This document shows positions 25,563 to 38,135 of a DNA stretch of 64,000 nt, piece after piece. Origin of the DNA: Parasponia andersonii (lineage: Eukaryota; Streptophyta; Magnoliopsida; Rosales; Cannabaceae); assembly GCA_002914805.1 (NCBI GenBank), contig JXTB01000022.1, positions 1,367,647 through 1,431,646 of the forward strand, in the 5' to 3' direction. Below the pieces are notes generated by a model. That model did no database searches. It was not told the DNA's origin and was given only the letters and a program-made list of their open reading frames with translations. Positions within the stretch are counted from its first letter, which is position 1. Each line of letters opens with the position of its first letter. Made by a program: the position numbers and the translations under genes.

Positions 25563-27647
25563 ATGAACACCCCAAAACTGATTTCTCTCATACGAATGTG
25601 CACAGTGTCCAAGTCAATACTACAAGGCAAGCTCCTCCACCAGAAGATTATATCTCTAGGCTTACAAGATAACACCACTTTGTGCAAATACCTCATCAAC
25701 TTCTACTTCTCTTGCCATTTGTATGACTCTGCCCGTCTTGTTTTCCGAACCATGGAAAACCCATTGGATATTTCCTTGTGGAATGGCCTTATGGCAGCTT
25801 ATACCAAGAATTTCATGTTCATTGAAGCGCTTGAACTCTTTGAAAAGTTGTTACATTACCCTTATATGGATCCTGATAGTTTCTCATATCCGAGTGTTCT
25901 CAGGGCCTGTGGTGGATTGTGTAGAGTTGATTATGGGAAATTGGTGCATGCCCATTTAGTGAAAAATGGTTTTTTATCCAATGTTGTCGTGTCAAGCTCT
26001 TTACTGAGTATGTATGCAAAGTGCAATGTATCTGGGTGTGCTATACAAGTGTTCGACGAAATGCCCGAAAGAGACGTGGCATGTTGGAATGCGGTGATTT
26101 CTTGTTATTATCAACATGGGCAACCTGAGAAGGTTGTAGAATTGTTTGAGAAAATGAGGATTGCTGGTTTTGATCCCAATTTAGTGACATTCACGGTCGT
26201 GATCTCGTCATGTGCGAGGCGTTTGGATCTAGAAAGAGGAAAGGAGATTCATAAGGAATTGATAACAAGTGGATTTTCGTCAGATGGTTGTGTTGGTTCT
26301 TCTCTTGTGGACATGTATGGAAAATGTGGGTGCTTAGAGATGGCTGAAGAAGTTTTCGAGCAAATCCCTCAAAAGAATGTAATTGCTTGGAATTCCATGA
26401 TTTCAGGTTACAGTTTGAAGGGTGACAGCAAATCTTGCATCAAACTTTTTAGAAGGATGAAAAATGAACGAATTAGACCTTCTTTGACTACTTTTAGCAG
26501 CATATTGTTGGCTTGTACAAGGTCAGTCCAACTTCAACATGGAAAATTTGTCCATGGATACATATTAAGAAACAATATCGATGCTGATATCTACGTCAAC
26601 AATTCCCTTATTGATCTATACTTCAAATGTGGAACTGTCATATATGCTAAAAATGTTTTTGAAAAGATGCCCAAGGTAGATGTAGTTTCTTGGAATGTCA
26701 TGATCTCTGGATATGTAGAAGTGGGCAATTACTTTGGAGCTCTTGGCATCTATGATTCCATGAAGGATGCTGGCGTAAGACCAGATGCCATTACATTCAC
26801 TTCTGTTTTACCAGCTTGTTCACAACTAGCGGCTCTAAAAAAAGGCAAGGAGATACACAAGAGTATTATAGATCATAAGTTGGAAAATGACGTAGTAGTC
26901 ATGGGGGCTCTCCTTGACATGTATGCTAAATGTGGTGCTCTGGATGAAGCAATTGATGTTTTTCAAAGATTGCCAGAGAGAGATCTTGTGTCATGGACCT
27001 CTATGATAACTGCCTATGGTTCTCATGGCCAAGCTTTAGAAGCTTTAAAGCTTTTTGCCGAAATGCAGAAGTCCAATGAAAAACCAGATGGAGTTACTTT
27101 ACTTGCAGTCTTATCTGCTTGTAGCCACGCTGGACTCATTGGTGAAGGTTTTAACTACTTTACTCAAATGATTACTGAGTTTGGGATTAAACCCGGTGTA
27201 GAGCACTACTCATGTTTGGTGCATATTCTTGGACGTGCTGGAAGATTGAGTGAAGCTTATAAGATTCTCCAAAGAAATGCAGAAATCAAGTACGATGTTG
27301 GCTTGTTGAGTGCACTATTCTTGGCATGCCATTTGTACAGGGATTTTGATTTGGGTGCAAAAGTTGCAAATTTGCTTCTTGAGAAGGACCCTGATGATCC
27401 ATCAACTTATATCATGCTATCAAACATTTATGCTTCTCATAAAAACTGGCATGAGTTTAGGAAGGTGAGGTTAAAGATGAAAGAGCTAGGATTGAGGAAG
27501 AACCCTGGATGTAGCTGGATTGAGACTAATGAAAGTATTCGGACTTTTTTTGTGGAAGACAAGTCCCATCCACAAGCGGAAACGATATATGAATGCTTGA
27601 GAATTCTTAGGAGTCACATGGAGAAATTTGATTTTTATTCAGATTAG
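25563..27647 (+). CDS. PLS-class pentatricopeptide repeat protein, E subgroup (694 aa)
   Basis: An uninterrupted frame encodes tandem P, L and S pentatricopeptide motifs from about residue 35 to 560. Repeated signatures include DMYGKCG, VISWN/VSWNVMISGY, and ACSQLAALKKGKEIH. The C-terminus carries an E motif and part of an E+ motif (KMKELGLRKNPGCSWIE, then FFVEDKSHPQAETIYECL). It stops before any DYW deaminase domain. Such E-type proteins bind organelle RNA site-specifically and recruit deaminases for C-to-U editing; I see no strong targeting signal, so chloroplast or mitochondrion is not decided. Lack of introns and length are normal for the family. From memory it closely resembles Arabidopsis At5g27110 (PCMP-E14), but orthology needs a search. 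The start chosen is the first ATG. Confidence 0.93.
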   Translation: MNTPKLISLIRMCTVSKSILQGKLLHQKIISLGLQDNTTLCKYLINFYFSCHLYDSARLVFRTMENPLDISLWNGLMAAYTKNFMFIEALELFEKLLHYPYMDPDSFSYPSVLRACGGLCRVDYGKLVHAHLVKNGFLSNVVVSSSLLSMYAKCNVSGCAIQVFDEMPERDVACWNAVISCYYQHGQPEKVVELFEKMRIAGFDPNLVTFTVVISSCARRLDLERGKEIHKELITSGFSSDGCVGSSLVDMYGKCGCLEMAEEVFEQIPQKNVIAWNSMISGYSLKGDSKSCIKLFRRMKNERIRPSLTTFSSILLACTRSVQLQHGKFVHGYILRNNIDADIYVNNSLIDLYFKCGTVIYAKNVFEKMPKVDVVSWNVMISGYVEVGNYFGALGIYDSMKDAGVRPDAITFTSVLPACSQLAALKKGKEIHKSIIDHKLENDVVVMGALLDMYAKCGALDEAIDVFQRLPERDLVSWTSMITAYGSHGQALEALKLFAEMQKSNEKPDGVTLLAVLSACSHAGLIGEGFNYFTQMITEFGIKPGVEHYSCLVHILGRAGRLSEAYKILQRNAEIKYDVGLLSALFLACHLYRDFDLGAKVANLLLEKDPDDPSTYIMLSNIYASHKNWHEFRKVRLKMKELGLRKNPGCSWIETNESIRTFFVEDKSHPQAETIYECLRILRSHMEKFDFYSD

Positions 27648-30330
27648 CAAATTAGTCACTAGTAGGATATACAAAATATTACAGAACTTATAGCATCTTC
27701 ACTTTCTTTTTTTTCTTCCAGTAGTCAAATAGTAGGTGACTTTAAAACCAGTGGGTAAGTAGCACATATATTGCTTTCAGTTGACTCAAATAAAACTTTT
27801 TGTTAAAAAAAAATAATAATAAAACTTTGGTTGGGAATTAATAGTGCTATATAAAAATGGCCTTCATTGCCATGTGACTTATGGGAAATATCTAATTACC
27901 CACATAATCCTAACCCTCTATGAAAATCAAAGCTCAGAGACTATTCTTTATGCTTGTACCTTGACTCTTCTTTCCACAAAACTAAGCATCAACCTTGTAC
28001 AATCTCCACCAACGTGTTCGATGTATCCATTTGTAGTTTCTTGACGTAGCCGCTGACTAAGTATCTGTCATCAACGATGGAGTTGTTTTCGTTGAGTATA
28101 TTGTCTGTTAATTTATTTGAGACCAAAATTCCTTAATGGTGAGTTTCTTTCTGAATTTGTTTTAAATTGTTTTCTTCTTGAATATCAATGCTTCATCTCT
28201 TTTTTCGTACTTGAACTTGGTCGAAAACAAACATGTTGCTACATGTTTGTTCTTTTGTATTGCACAAAAAATCCTAGCCGGAAATGTTCAACCGATATAT
28301 GATACTTATAGAATAATGCTTTCAGCTTGACTACGCTTGACATGTATCGAACACTTGATGAGAAATTTTATGGTTTTCTACCCTACTCGAGCTAAAGTCA
28401 ATAACGTTAGTCGTGAATTCTCAACATTTCATTAAAAGAAGAGACCTTATTTATTAGTGGTTTTACGAATTGACTCATTTTTTACGACATGATAATTTTT
28501 TGAGTTGACCAGGTATATCTTCCCTTCTAGGCTTAAAATTCCGTAAATCTCACCAATTTAAAGCTTATAGCTAAATGGCCTCATTAGATAACCAATGAAA
28601 GTATATACCAAAAGTATCCTCATCAAAACCCATGTTATTTTTTTTTATTTCTTTTATTAATTGATGACCATTTTGTTAGTAAAGAGGTTTTTAAACTATT
28701 TTTTTAAATATTATATTTCATTTTTCTCTTGGTATATCCATTTATGTATCCACTATATTTTCATTTATACTATTTGCTACATTATTAATTATTATCCTTG
28801 TCAAAACCTATAATTTCCTATAAATTAATATCCATTTATTAATTGATAGGTTTTTAACGTTTATGAGCTCATTGAAATATATCAAATGAAACTATTGCCA
28901 TTAACGAGAAATCACCATCGAATATAATATATATATACATATCTATTTTTTTTCCTTGGCATATCTATTTGGTATATTTTCATATTTATCAATTCCAATA
29001 TTGCTATGCATCATTTTCAGAATTAGATATACTAAGTTTATAAACAAATATACTACGATTAAATAAAATCTTGATAAATGAATGTTCGATAAATTAATAA
29101 ACTCGGTTAAATAATAAAACTTTTCAGTCCCAGCTTGAACTAATGTGCTAAATTAATATTATTGCTAAATGCAGATAATAATCTTTTTGTATTTCTTTTA
29201 GAGTCTATCAAATATATAAATTAATAATTAACTAAATACATAAAAGAAATAACACATAATTCACAATATTAATGAGTTTTTTTAGATAACTTCTATTTTT
29301 TTATTCTATTATTTTTCAAAATTTAGATGTTTACTTATTATTTGTACTTAAATTGAACTTAGTCTCATATCTAATTTTTGTAATGCGTACAACACTTTGT
29401 ATATGATTTGAAATATATTTATAATGATTTTGGATACTAGAAGTAAAACTAATGATTATTTAAAGATATTATGTTCAATATACATGAAACATCTTGAAAT
29501 ACTACATCTCATAAGGTTTTTTTTTTTTTTGAATGAATAAGATATTAAATTTCAAAGCTACATTTATTATCTGTATATCTAATTCTTAACTTTTTGATGA
29601 ACATTGAAAATTAATTTTTAAAATTAATTTATCTACAAATAACATATATTAACTTTTATGCATATCTATGTTAATTTTTATACGTCGTTGTATCTACGTA
29701 TTAACTCTACTATATCTAATTTTAATTATTATAAGATTTAAACGTATATTATGAGGGAAAAAAATGTACAAGTATTAAACTCATACTCTTTTAAATTAAT
29801 AAATCTTTATTTATCGATAAATTAATAAATTATTCATTATCGACAAATAAATAATGTATAAAATAATAATTTTTCTTAGTCCTAGTACTATTAATTTATA
29901 GAGCTTACTGTAAAAAGTTATCTACCAAACATAAAAACTAATATGCAAATATACCACAACTGAAAAGATATTTCATAAAAAGATCAAAGATCACAAAGCA
30001 GTATATATGAAAATATATCAAGTAAACAAATTGATATACAAAGAGAAAAAGCAAATGTAAACAGATATACTATTTAATGGTAACTTGTCGTTAATAGTAG
30101 CAAAGGACAAATAAAGATCAAAAAAGAAAACTAAAATATTCTAACTGACAACTAGACTCTTACCTGTGAACATGGGTCGTTAAGCTATAAATTAGTAGTT
30201 GGTGTCATTTAATGATACTAATTTAAAAAAAAAAAAGTGAAAATACAACATAAATTCTCTAAACTTATTTTTACAGTGTGAAGTTATTTGTAAATAAAAA
30301 GAAAACGAATTGGTGGTTTATGTAATTAAC
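27648..30330. other. Long gene-free AT-rich stretch
   Basis: After the PPR stop there is a probable short 3' untranslated region. The rest is AT-rich DNA with no coding region that I can support. Short reading frames at 27844-28302 lack any recognisable family. Confidence 0.5.
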
Positions 30331-30752
30331 TTTAAGGCTATGTAGGAAGGAAAATGGAGAGAAATAAAAAAATTTGAGGGAAAAGTAGAGAGAAATAAAT
30401 TTTTAAGTTGTTTAGTAGAAAGGAAAAAGAAAGGGAAGAGAAAAATGGGAGAGAAAAGGAGAAGGAAAAAAAATAATGAGACTTACTCAAATATTTTTCT
30501 CCCAAAAATAGAGAGAAAAAGGAGGAAGAAATGTTTTTTTTTAATTACTATTTTAAAGTGAATTTACCAAATTAATATTATACGCTACTTTTAAAATATA
30601 ATAAAAAGGACAAAATAATCATTTTAAAATATATTAGTTTTTTTTCCTTTTTGCATACCAAACAACAATAGAGGAAAAATATTTTTTTTTCCATCCTATA
30701 TATATATATTTTTTCTCCTACTTTTTTTCCTCTCTACCAAATATAGCTTTAG
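30331..30752. mobile_element. Possible hAT-type MITE
   Basis: The ends are imperfect inverted repeats. The left is TTTAAGGCTATGTAGGAAGG, and the reverse complement of the right is CTAAAGCTATATTTGGTAG. Both are followed by purine-rich GAGAGGAAA tracts. Internally it is A- and G-rich with no ORF. Ends are approximate. Confidence 0.4.
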
Positions 30753-31206
30753 ATAATGAATCGAATGCGGTTGACCGAACTAATTATTTGTCCATGTTTT
30801 TGACCTAAAATTTAGTATGTGATCAAAATCAAAAATTTATAACTAAATATCCAACTCATTTAGCGGCAAAAATAAAAAGATAACATATTTTATAACTAAA
30901 ATTAAAAAAAAATAAACATATAGCTATAACTTTTAAAAAATAAATACATACTTAAACTAATTTAAAAAATTAATCATTTACCTAATTTTCTGAGAAAAGT
31001 TTATTACAAAACTTTATCCCAAAATTGTTAATTCCCTTTATTAAAAAAAATGATAACTACCCTATTTCTTTTTGATAAAACATTTTTTTTTTTATGAATG
31101 AGATATAATTCCATATTTGGCTAGTCAAAATTGATAGTTCCTCTCGTTCTTTTTTAGATTAAGTTTAGACAATTTTTCTTTTCTTTTCTTTTTTTTTTTT
31201 TTTNTT

Positions 31207-32110
31207 TTGACTTCATTCCGACATTTTTTCGATACATTTTCGATTAGCTGGTCTAAATTTTCGATCATATTTCGATGAGTATGGCTGAAAATAGTACCGG
31301 AAAATCACGTGAAATTCGATGTGTTTTCGATGGTATTTCGACTGTATTTCGATTTACAGAGTCGAAATTTCGATACCTTTTCGATGATATTTTAAAAGAG
31401 AAATTAGGTTAAATATGCTCCGTATTAAATAGGTAAAATAAACTTTTGATGTTATTTCGACTGTGTTTCGATTTTATTTCGATGAGGTTTCGATGAATAG
31501 TGCTGAAATTTCGATACATTTTCGATGACATTTTAAAATAGAAAATAAGGCTGCTCTAAATTTTCGATGTTAGTTTGACTGTTTTTCGATGACAGTTTGA
31601 TGATATTTGATGGTATTTCGACTGTGTTTCGATTTACAGAGTCGAAATTTCGATACCTTTTCGATGATATTTTAAAATAGATAAAATAAACTTTCCATGT
31701 TATTTCGACTGTGTTTCGATTTTATTTCGATGAGGTTTCGATGAATAATGTTGAAATTTTGATACATTTTCGATGACATTTTAAAATAGAAAATAAGGCT
31801 GTTCTAAATTTTCGATGTTAGTTCGACTGTTTTTCGATGACAGTTCGATGACCTTTTCTAGTAGCTAGTAGTTAATCTTTTTTCGACTGTTTTCGATTAA
31901 TTTTCGATTCCATTTCGACGTGCTCTGTTTTTCGATGATTTTCGATGGACAATTTCCACCTCCTGGCTATTTGTTCTCATTTAAGATAGTTTCTATAAGA
32001 TTTTTTGATGACAATCGAAATCTCATCGAAATCAAAATGATCGAAATTTCGATCATTTTTCGACATATTTCGATGTGTTTCAACTATATTTCGACGTAAT
32101 TTAGATACTT
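31207..32110 (+). repeat. Left subterminal TTTCGAT-type repeat array
   Basis: TTTCGAT, TTTCGACTGT and TTTTCGATGA occur dozens of times. A higher-order unit of about 250-280 bases is present twice. AAAATAAACTTT begins at 31434 and 31683; GGTATTTCGACTGTNTTTCG begins near 31331 and 31611. It is followed directly by the Ulp1-like reading frame. Confidence 0.85.
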
Positions 32111-32162
32111 TTGATATATGTTAAATTTATAAAAATTTTATCTAAATTGCTTTGTTCCTCTT

Positions 32163-34691
32163 ATGCCGAACCAAATGTCAAAACACCTTGTACCTTTTGG
32201 AGAACACTTTCCTAGAAGGGTCACTATAAAAGGAACAACGGTGATGTCGAAGATTAAGGAGAGATTTGAGAAGTATGATTTGTTAGAGAGGGCAAAGCAG
32301 TGTCTGTTTAAGCAGTTTTTTCTTACTCCTCCAATGCAAGCATCGGGAGTACTTATACACCAACTACTGTTAAGGAAAGTGAAATCCCAAAACCTGGCGA
32401 AGTTGCAGTTTTTCATTGGGGATAGCAACTTGAGATTTAGGCTTGGTGAGCTTGCATTGATAACGGCATTAAACTTTGCCAAAGATCTAGACGTTGTGAA
32501 GTACAAATCTATGTCTAGTAGCATGAGACTCAGGGAGACATACCTGAATAATGCAGCTAATGTGAGATCTGGTGAATTAGAAGCTGCATTTCTAAATTGT
32601 AAGGAGAATGAGGACGTATGGAAGTTGGGTTTGTGCTACTTGGTAGATGGGCTCTTGATGGCACAGGAGTCAAGCACCAAGATTATGATGGATATGCTCT
32701 CTTTTGTGGAGAATGAGGAGGATTTCTTTAATTATCCATGAGGAAGGCGATCTTATGAAAGAACATTCCCTAGTTTGAATAAGGATATGATGCATCAGAG
32801 GGTAAACTACCTTCAGAAGATGAAAAAAGAATAAGAAAGTGAAGGAAGCTAAATACATAGTGTATGAGTTTAGCATTACTTTACAGTATTGGCCTTATGA
32901 GGCTATCCCCAAGCTTACTGATGCATTTTCTAAGAACCTTGGCATCAAATTCCCAAGGATGCTGTCATGGACAAGCAATAAAATACCATCAATGATGGAT
33001 TATATTGATATATTCAAGATTAAGAAAGTAAGTCTAGAAAATTGATTTTATTCAATATAATTAATTTTATAAATTCATAAGTTGATTGAACTTTATTTTG
33101 AACTATCTTGCAGCTTGTCACAAAGGCGTTATTGAATCCACGGGAGGCTGAGAAAGAATTCTATGAACATATATATCATGATCCATACCAGAGCCTCGGC
33201 AGTACTGGAGTTGAGGAAGAAGGACTTGATGGTGATGAGGAGGAGGAGAACAAGAAGGAGGCGGCTGAAGCAAAGTGAGCTGCAGAGGAGGCAGACATCT
33301 TTGACGCTTCCAAAAACAAAGTAGAGGAGGAACCATCTACTGACGTATCTCAGTCACATAAGTTCTATCTTGAGTTGAAGACTGATATCGCTGAGTTGAA
33401 GGCAAACCATACTGAACTGAAGGCGAATCAGGTGATTCTTAATGATAAAGTTGATAGGTTGTTGAAGATGATGGAGGAAATCAAAGCACATCGACAGCCA
33501 ACTGGTTCTGAATCTGAGGCCATCCAGTCGGATGTCCTTCCTGAAGGGTATCAACCAGGTGAAGATGTTGTCATAAGTAGTCCCACTAAAGAGCACACTC
33601 CTGAAGAGCAGCAAACTCCGGGAGTGAAAGAGTTACAAGAAGCTGAGGTGGCTACAATTAAGTTTGGAAGGAAGAAACGGGTCGGTCAACGATCTAAGAG
33701 ACTTATTGACTACACCGATCCGTTAAACAAGAAGTTCAAGGTTAATGATCCATACAAACCAAACCCATTCCAGAATATTGATGCAAAACAGCTTGATACA
33801 TTTAGGAGATGACTTGCAGGACTTATTGATAACCGGAAACCAATCCAGCTTCTCACTGGTGATGCTAGTACTGGATTCCTTTTCTACCTTCAGACTCCTT
33901 GGAAGTGGCTTGCAGATGAGTAATTGGATTTATAATTAATTTTTTCTTTCTTCATTTTGAAATCCTTTTTTATATTTACTTAAAAGTTATTGTATTCTCT
34001 CAATTTGTAGCATATTGACTCGGCTTTTCGGTTGATACGAGAACGTTTTTGGCTTTTCCCAAAGACTTATAGAAAGAAGGTCGCCCTTGCGGACACAGTC
34101 TACATTGCATGCATGAATAGTCAGTGGGATGGATTCCGAAGAACCTCCAATAAAGCGAAGTTTTTATGGGATGACCAGCTTACTGACTATGCTAAAAGAG
34201 ATGCAGATCATTTTCAATGTGGCTGGGCGGAGGTTGACGAAGTTTACTATCCCTTGAATAGCGGTTCAAATCATTGGGTTCTTGTGCAGATAGATCTTCC
34301 TGCGCATATGCTCACAGTATATGACTCTGACCAAGCATTATATGATGATGTACGTATCAAGCAAGCCATGTGTCCAATAATGAAGATGTTGCTATACTTT
34401 CTGCTCAATGTAGAAGGAGTCACTGATCGCGATGATCTTGATTTGACTACAACGATGAAACCTTGTGATTTTGATGTTAGAAGGTTACATCCCAATGTAG
34501 TGCCACAAACAGCGAAGAGGTAATTCAATACAATATAAGAATATTAACAAACATTTCTTCAATTAGTTATTTTGACACTAACTAGAATTATTTGTCTTTG
34601 CAGTGGAGATTGCGGCGTTTTTATTGTAAAGCACTTGGAATGTCTGTTAGTCGACATTCCACTGTTTAACATTGTTGATGATGTTATGTAA
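32163..34691 (+). pseudogene. Ulp1/C48 SUMO-protease-like gene captured by a Mutator-like element, broken
   Basis: The layout is a DUF1985-type N-terminal domain (32163-33027), an intron (33028-33113), a coiled-coil and acidic linker, and a peptidase region in 34011-34519 plus 34604-34691. The C48 catalytic signature is visible: His in NHWVLVQIDL, Asp in VYDSD, and Cys in SGDCGVF, the last formed across the 34519/34604 junction. Breaks are in-frame TGA stops near 32739, 33278 and 33811, a frameshift near 32830, and a donor site after 33918 that seems to have lost its GT. Ulp1 enzymes remove SUMO from proteins, but this copy cannot encode a full enzyme. Its position inside the transposon, convergent with the transposase, fits a captured gene. 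Confidence in the family is high; exon edges outside the catalytic part are approximate. Confidence 0.85.
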
Positions 34692-35222
34692 TATTCAAGA
34701 CAGAAATTATGTGTAGATTTATTCTACCAGAATATAGAGCCATAGGTGTATAATAAATTTTTGTATAGTTGTTAGTTTTGCTCATTTTTTTAAATAATTT
34801 TATTTGGGATAGAGTAGATGATGTATTATGCATGTATTATATTACTGTGCATACTCAGGTTAAAAATTGAAGTCAAAATGAATGAGATATAATTCAGCTT
34901 GTTAACCAGAGTCGAAATTCGATGATATTCGTCACTATTTTCGATGACATATAGATGCATTTTGATTCATTTTCGATGATTTTTCGACTATTGCATTTCG
35001 ATTCGAAATTTCGATGCATTTTCGAGAATTTTTCGACTATTGCAATTGTTTCAAAACATTATATCATTATAGTAAAGTAAATAATATTCCAAACTTATTC
35101 CAACTAAAATATTAAAATTATTCATTACAACGTTGTACTTAAAATTCTAAAATTAAAATGATAAAATTAATAGTACAAAATTCTCAAGATACGTCATTTG
35201 TTGTTTGATTTTCTATACAAAA
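34692..35222. repeat. Internal spacer with a third TTTCGAT cluster
   Basis: Between the two converging pseudogenes, 34905-35045 holds further TTTCGAT/TTTTCGATGA motifs, in the same orientation as the left array. The rest is AT-rich. It may be a remnant of an older element end, or a regulatory repeat between the genes. Confidence 0.6.
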
Positions 35223-37579
35223 TTATTTATTTGAAGCTGTTGGTATCATGTACTTACAAGTTGCCCGATTGTGGCCCTTTCCACTGCAACGGCTACAATG
35301 GCATTGTATTATGATCTTCTCCCCTTTTGACTTTGTACGTTTTGTTTTCGGCCGGCCAGCCTTTGATTTATAAGGAGGTGATTCCACCATACGTCTGCTA
35401 ATATTATCAGGTACATCTCATTCTTCTTCATTTTCCACTGGATATATAGTCTCTGCATATGAGCACGGCCATGCGTCAATTGTATAATACCAGGAACACA
35501 AGGAGTATGGATTGATGTGTCGACTTAGAGTAGCTACCAATGCATACGTACATGGCAGACCTATCAAATCAAACCTCCTACAATTACAAGTCTTTGTCTG
35601 TAAGTTAACTTGACCGTCTCTGTCACCGTCCATGACATAAAACTCATAGTGGCTGAGAAGCTGAACAATCAAAGTCTTCGCAGCCTCAATACAGTCCTCC
35701 AATTTCTTCTCAGTCTTTTTCGGTAATGGTTTATTGGATTCCATTGCCAATGTTCGTCTTTCAAAGAACCAAGTTTGTAGTGTATACCTCAGAAACTTTA
35801 CCAAAGTTGTGATTGGATACTTTCGTGCATCTCTACTCGTATTATTAAAGCTCTCAGCGTTATTACTTGTCATGATGTTGTAACGAATGGCAGAGAAGTT
35901 TGCACGACTCCATTTCTCAATGCCTATTTCTTCTAAATAATTAGCAATGGCTTGATCCTTGACCTTGATCTTCTCAAAATGATGAAGAAAGTCACTCATC
36001 CGATAGGATTTTGCCGCCAAGAAGTACTCACTGTGGCAATGATCAGTCTTGAATTTTGCTTGGATATTCATACCAATATGATGTATGCAAGCTCCGTGGT
36101 GTGCTTCAGGGAACATAGTCGACAATGCATTCGTAATACATGGGTGTCGGTCTGATACGAAGACCAAGTTCTCAATGTCTCTAATTGCTTCCTTTAGTTT
36201 CACAGTAAAATACATCCAGGAATCGTTGTTCTCTGAGTCGACTACTCCAAATGCAACAGGATACAACTGCCTGTTTGCATCTTGCGCAATCGTAGCCAAC
36301 ATTGTCCCTCCACAGTTTGTTTTTAAGAAGGATCCATCCACACATAACACAGGACTGCATGTTGTTCTAAATTCCCGAATAGATGCACCCAGTGACATGA
36401 AAAAATACTTGAAACGTCCCATCTCATCGGTCTCTAAATGCATGACTGTTCCTGGATTAGTCTTCTCATATATAGGTAAGATGGCAACTTTTTGTATGAA
36501 CCATCCACTATTCCCCTCACATACAGAAGTACTTTTTCCCTACATCTCTATGCCTTTTCATATGTCATGTTAATCCCATAGTCTTTAGAGAAATCGTCGA
36601 TTATTGATCGAGGAGCATAATTAGGGTTGGCTGGATTTGTGTACTTTCTCTTAATGCAATATCCAATAACCCATGTTGCTGCTTGTCTGTTGTCCTTATG
36701 CCTTATTATCAACGAACATGTGTGTTCAGGCGCATATCTTCGCACCTCAAACATGTCAGATTGCTCCACATTTCTAGCTCGCAACCGCCACGTACAATTG
36801 TCATCTATACATGTTATAAACCAATAGTCTTTGCCTGACTTTTTTACCTTGAACTCAAAATTGCACTTCATTGCATGCAAGTGCAGCTTCAGTTTCAAGT
36901 CTTCCTTATTCTCAAATAGTTGATCGATCACGATTTTCACTGAATTAGAAGATCCAACTGACAAGTTGTTAGGTGTTCCCTGTGGCAATTCTCCCTCTGA
37001 AAACAAGGGAGCACTCCACTTCGCTTCATTATCTACTATTCTTACTCTACGCACTCGACTACTTGAAGTCCCTGTTGTTGTCCCTGGAGTCTTAGCTACT
37101 TCACCAAAGTATTCCTTTAACTCATCTATTTTCTCTGCACCTGTTTCAGGCACAAATGAAGCATTTTGACTGCAACCCTCACCCACAGGTGTCAACTTCG
37201 GTAAAATGGACACACATAAAGGAGTACGGTTCTGAATAGAGTAAGACATCTCCTCAAGCCAAATTTCTAGGTCACTATCAGAAGTAATCTTCGTTGGAGG
37301 AATAGGGATTCCATCTCCACCATCACATTTATAAACAACCTTAAGTTCTAAATCAAAATGATTTTTATCAACTCCAATCACTTCATACAGCTTATCTACA
37401 AGGGTCACAAAAGTTATATCCATCCATACACCCATGGCCTTACTTTCTTTAGCAATATAAGACCATAATATTTTCTCTGACGAAAACATCCATTCACCGT
37501 TATACAAAACTATGATGTTGAAACGTGACTCTGCAGATGAAACAAAAAAAAAGAAATTAGATTCAATAGAAAAAATCAT
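35223..37579 (-). pseudogene. MuDR-type Mutator-like transposase, broken
   Basis: Reading on the minus strand: an N-terminal PB1-like region, a MuDR DNA-binding domain (KLHLHAMKCNFEFKVKKSGK...CTWRLRA, about 36730-36930), the MULE transposase core (CVDGSFLKT at about 36340, FVSDRHP at about 36160, then HHGACIHHI), a SWIM-type zinc finger (CNCRRFDLIGLPCTY), and a terminal CCHC knuckle (CSRCSGKGHNRATC) near 35260. In the SWIM motif the usual final His is Tyr. Lesions include a TAG in place of an expected Trp codon near 36550, a frameshift near 36480, and a TGA at 35418 before the zinc knuckle. The upstream start (37579) may instead lie after an intron ending near 37535. A functional protein is not expected. 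Confidence 0.88.
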
Positions 37580-37609
37580 AAAATGTAAAAGGAAGAATCT
37601 ATATTTTTA

Positions 37610-38135
37610 GCCATCGAAAATTGGTCGAAAAAAATAATCGAAATAGTCATCAAAAATAGGTCAAAAATTCGACTACTATCGAATTATAGTCGAAATATAG
37701 TCGACGAAATTCTTACATCTCAGATTTCATCGAAATTTGGTTGAAATTATAATCGAAATACATCGAAATTGATCGAAAAAATAATCGAAATAGTCATCGA
37801 AAAAAATAATCGAATAATCATCGAAAATTCGACTACCATCGAATTATAGTCGAAATATAGTCGACGAAATTCTTACATCTCAGACTTCATCGAAATTTGG
37901 TCGAAATTATAATCGAAATTGATCGAAAAAATAATCGAAATAGTAATCGAAAAAAATAATCGAAATAGTCATCGAAAATAGGTCAAAATTTTGACTACTA
38001 TCGAATAGTCATCGAAAATAGGTCGAAAATTCAACTACCATCGAATTATAATCGAAATATAGTCGACGAAATTCTTACATATCAGATTTCATCGAAATAT
38101 GGTCGAAATTACATCGAAAATTCGATGCTTATACT
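37610..38135 (-). repeat. Right subterminal ATCGAAA-type repeat array
   Basis: This is the inverted counterpart of the left array, with many copies of ATCGAAATAGT, GTCGAAATATAG and CATCGAAA. A longer unit with GTCGACGAAATTCTTACAT starts at 37700, 37860 and 38062. The inverted orientation relative to 31207-32110 supports both arrays being ends of one element. Confidence 0.85.
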
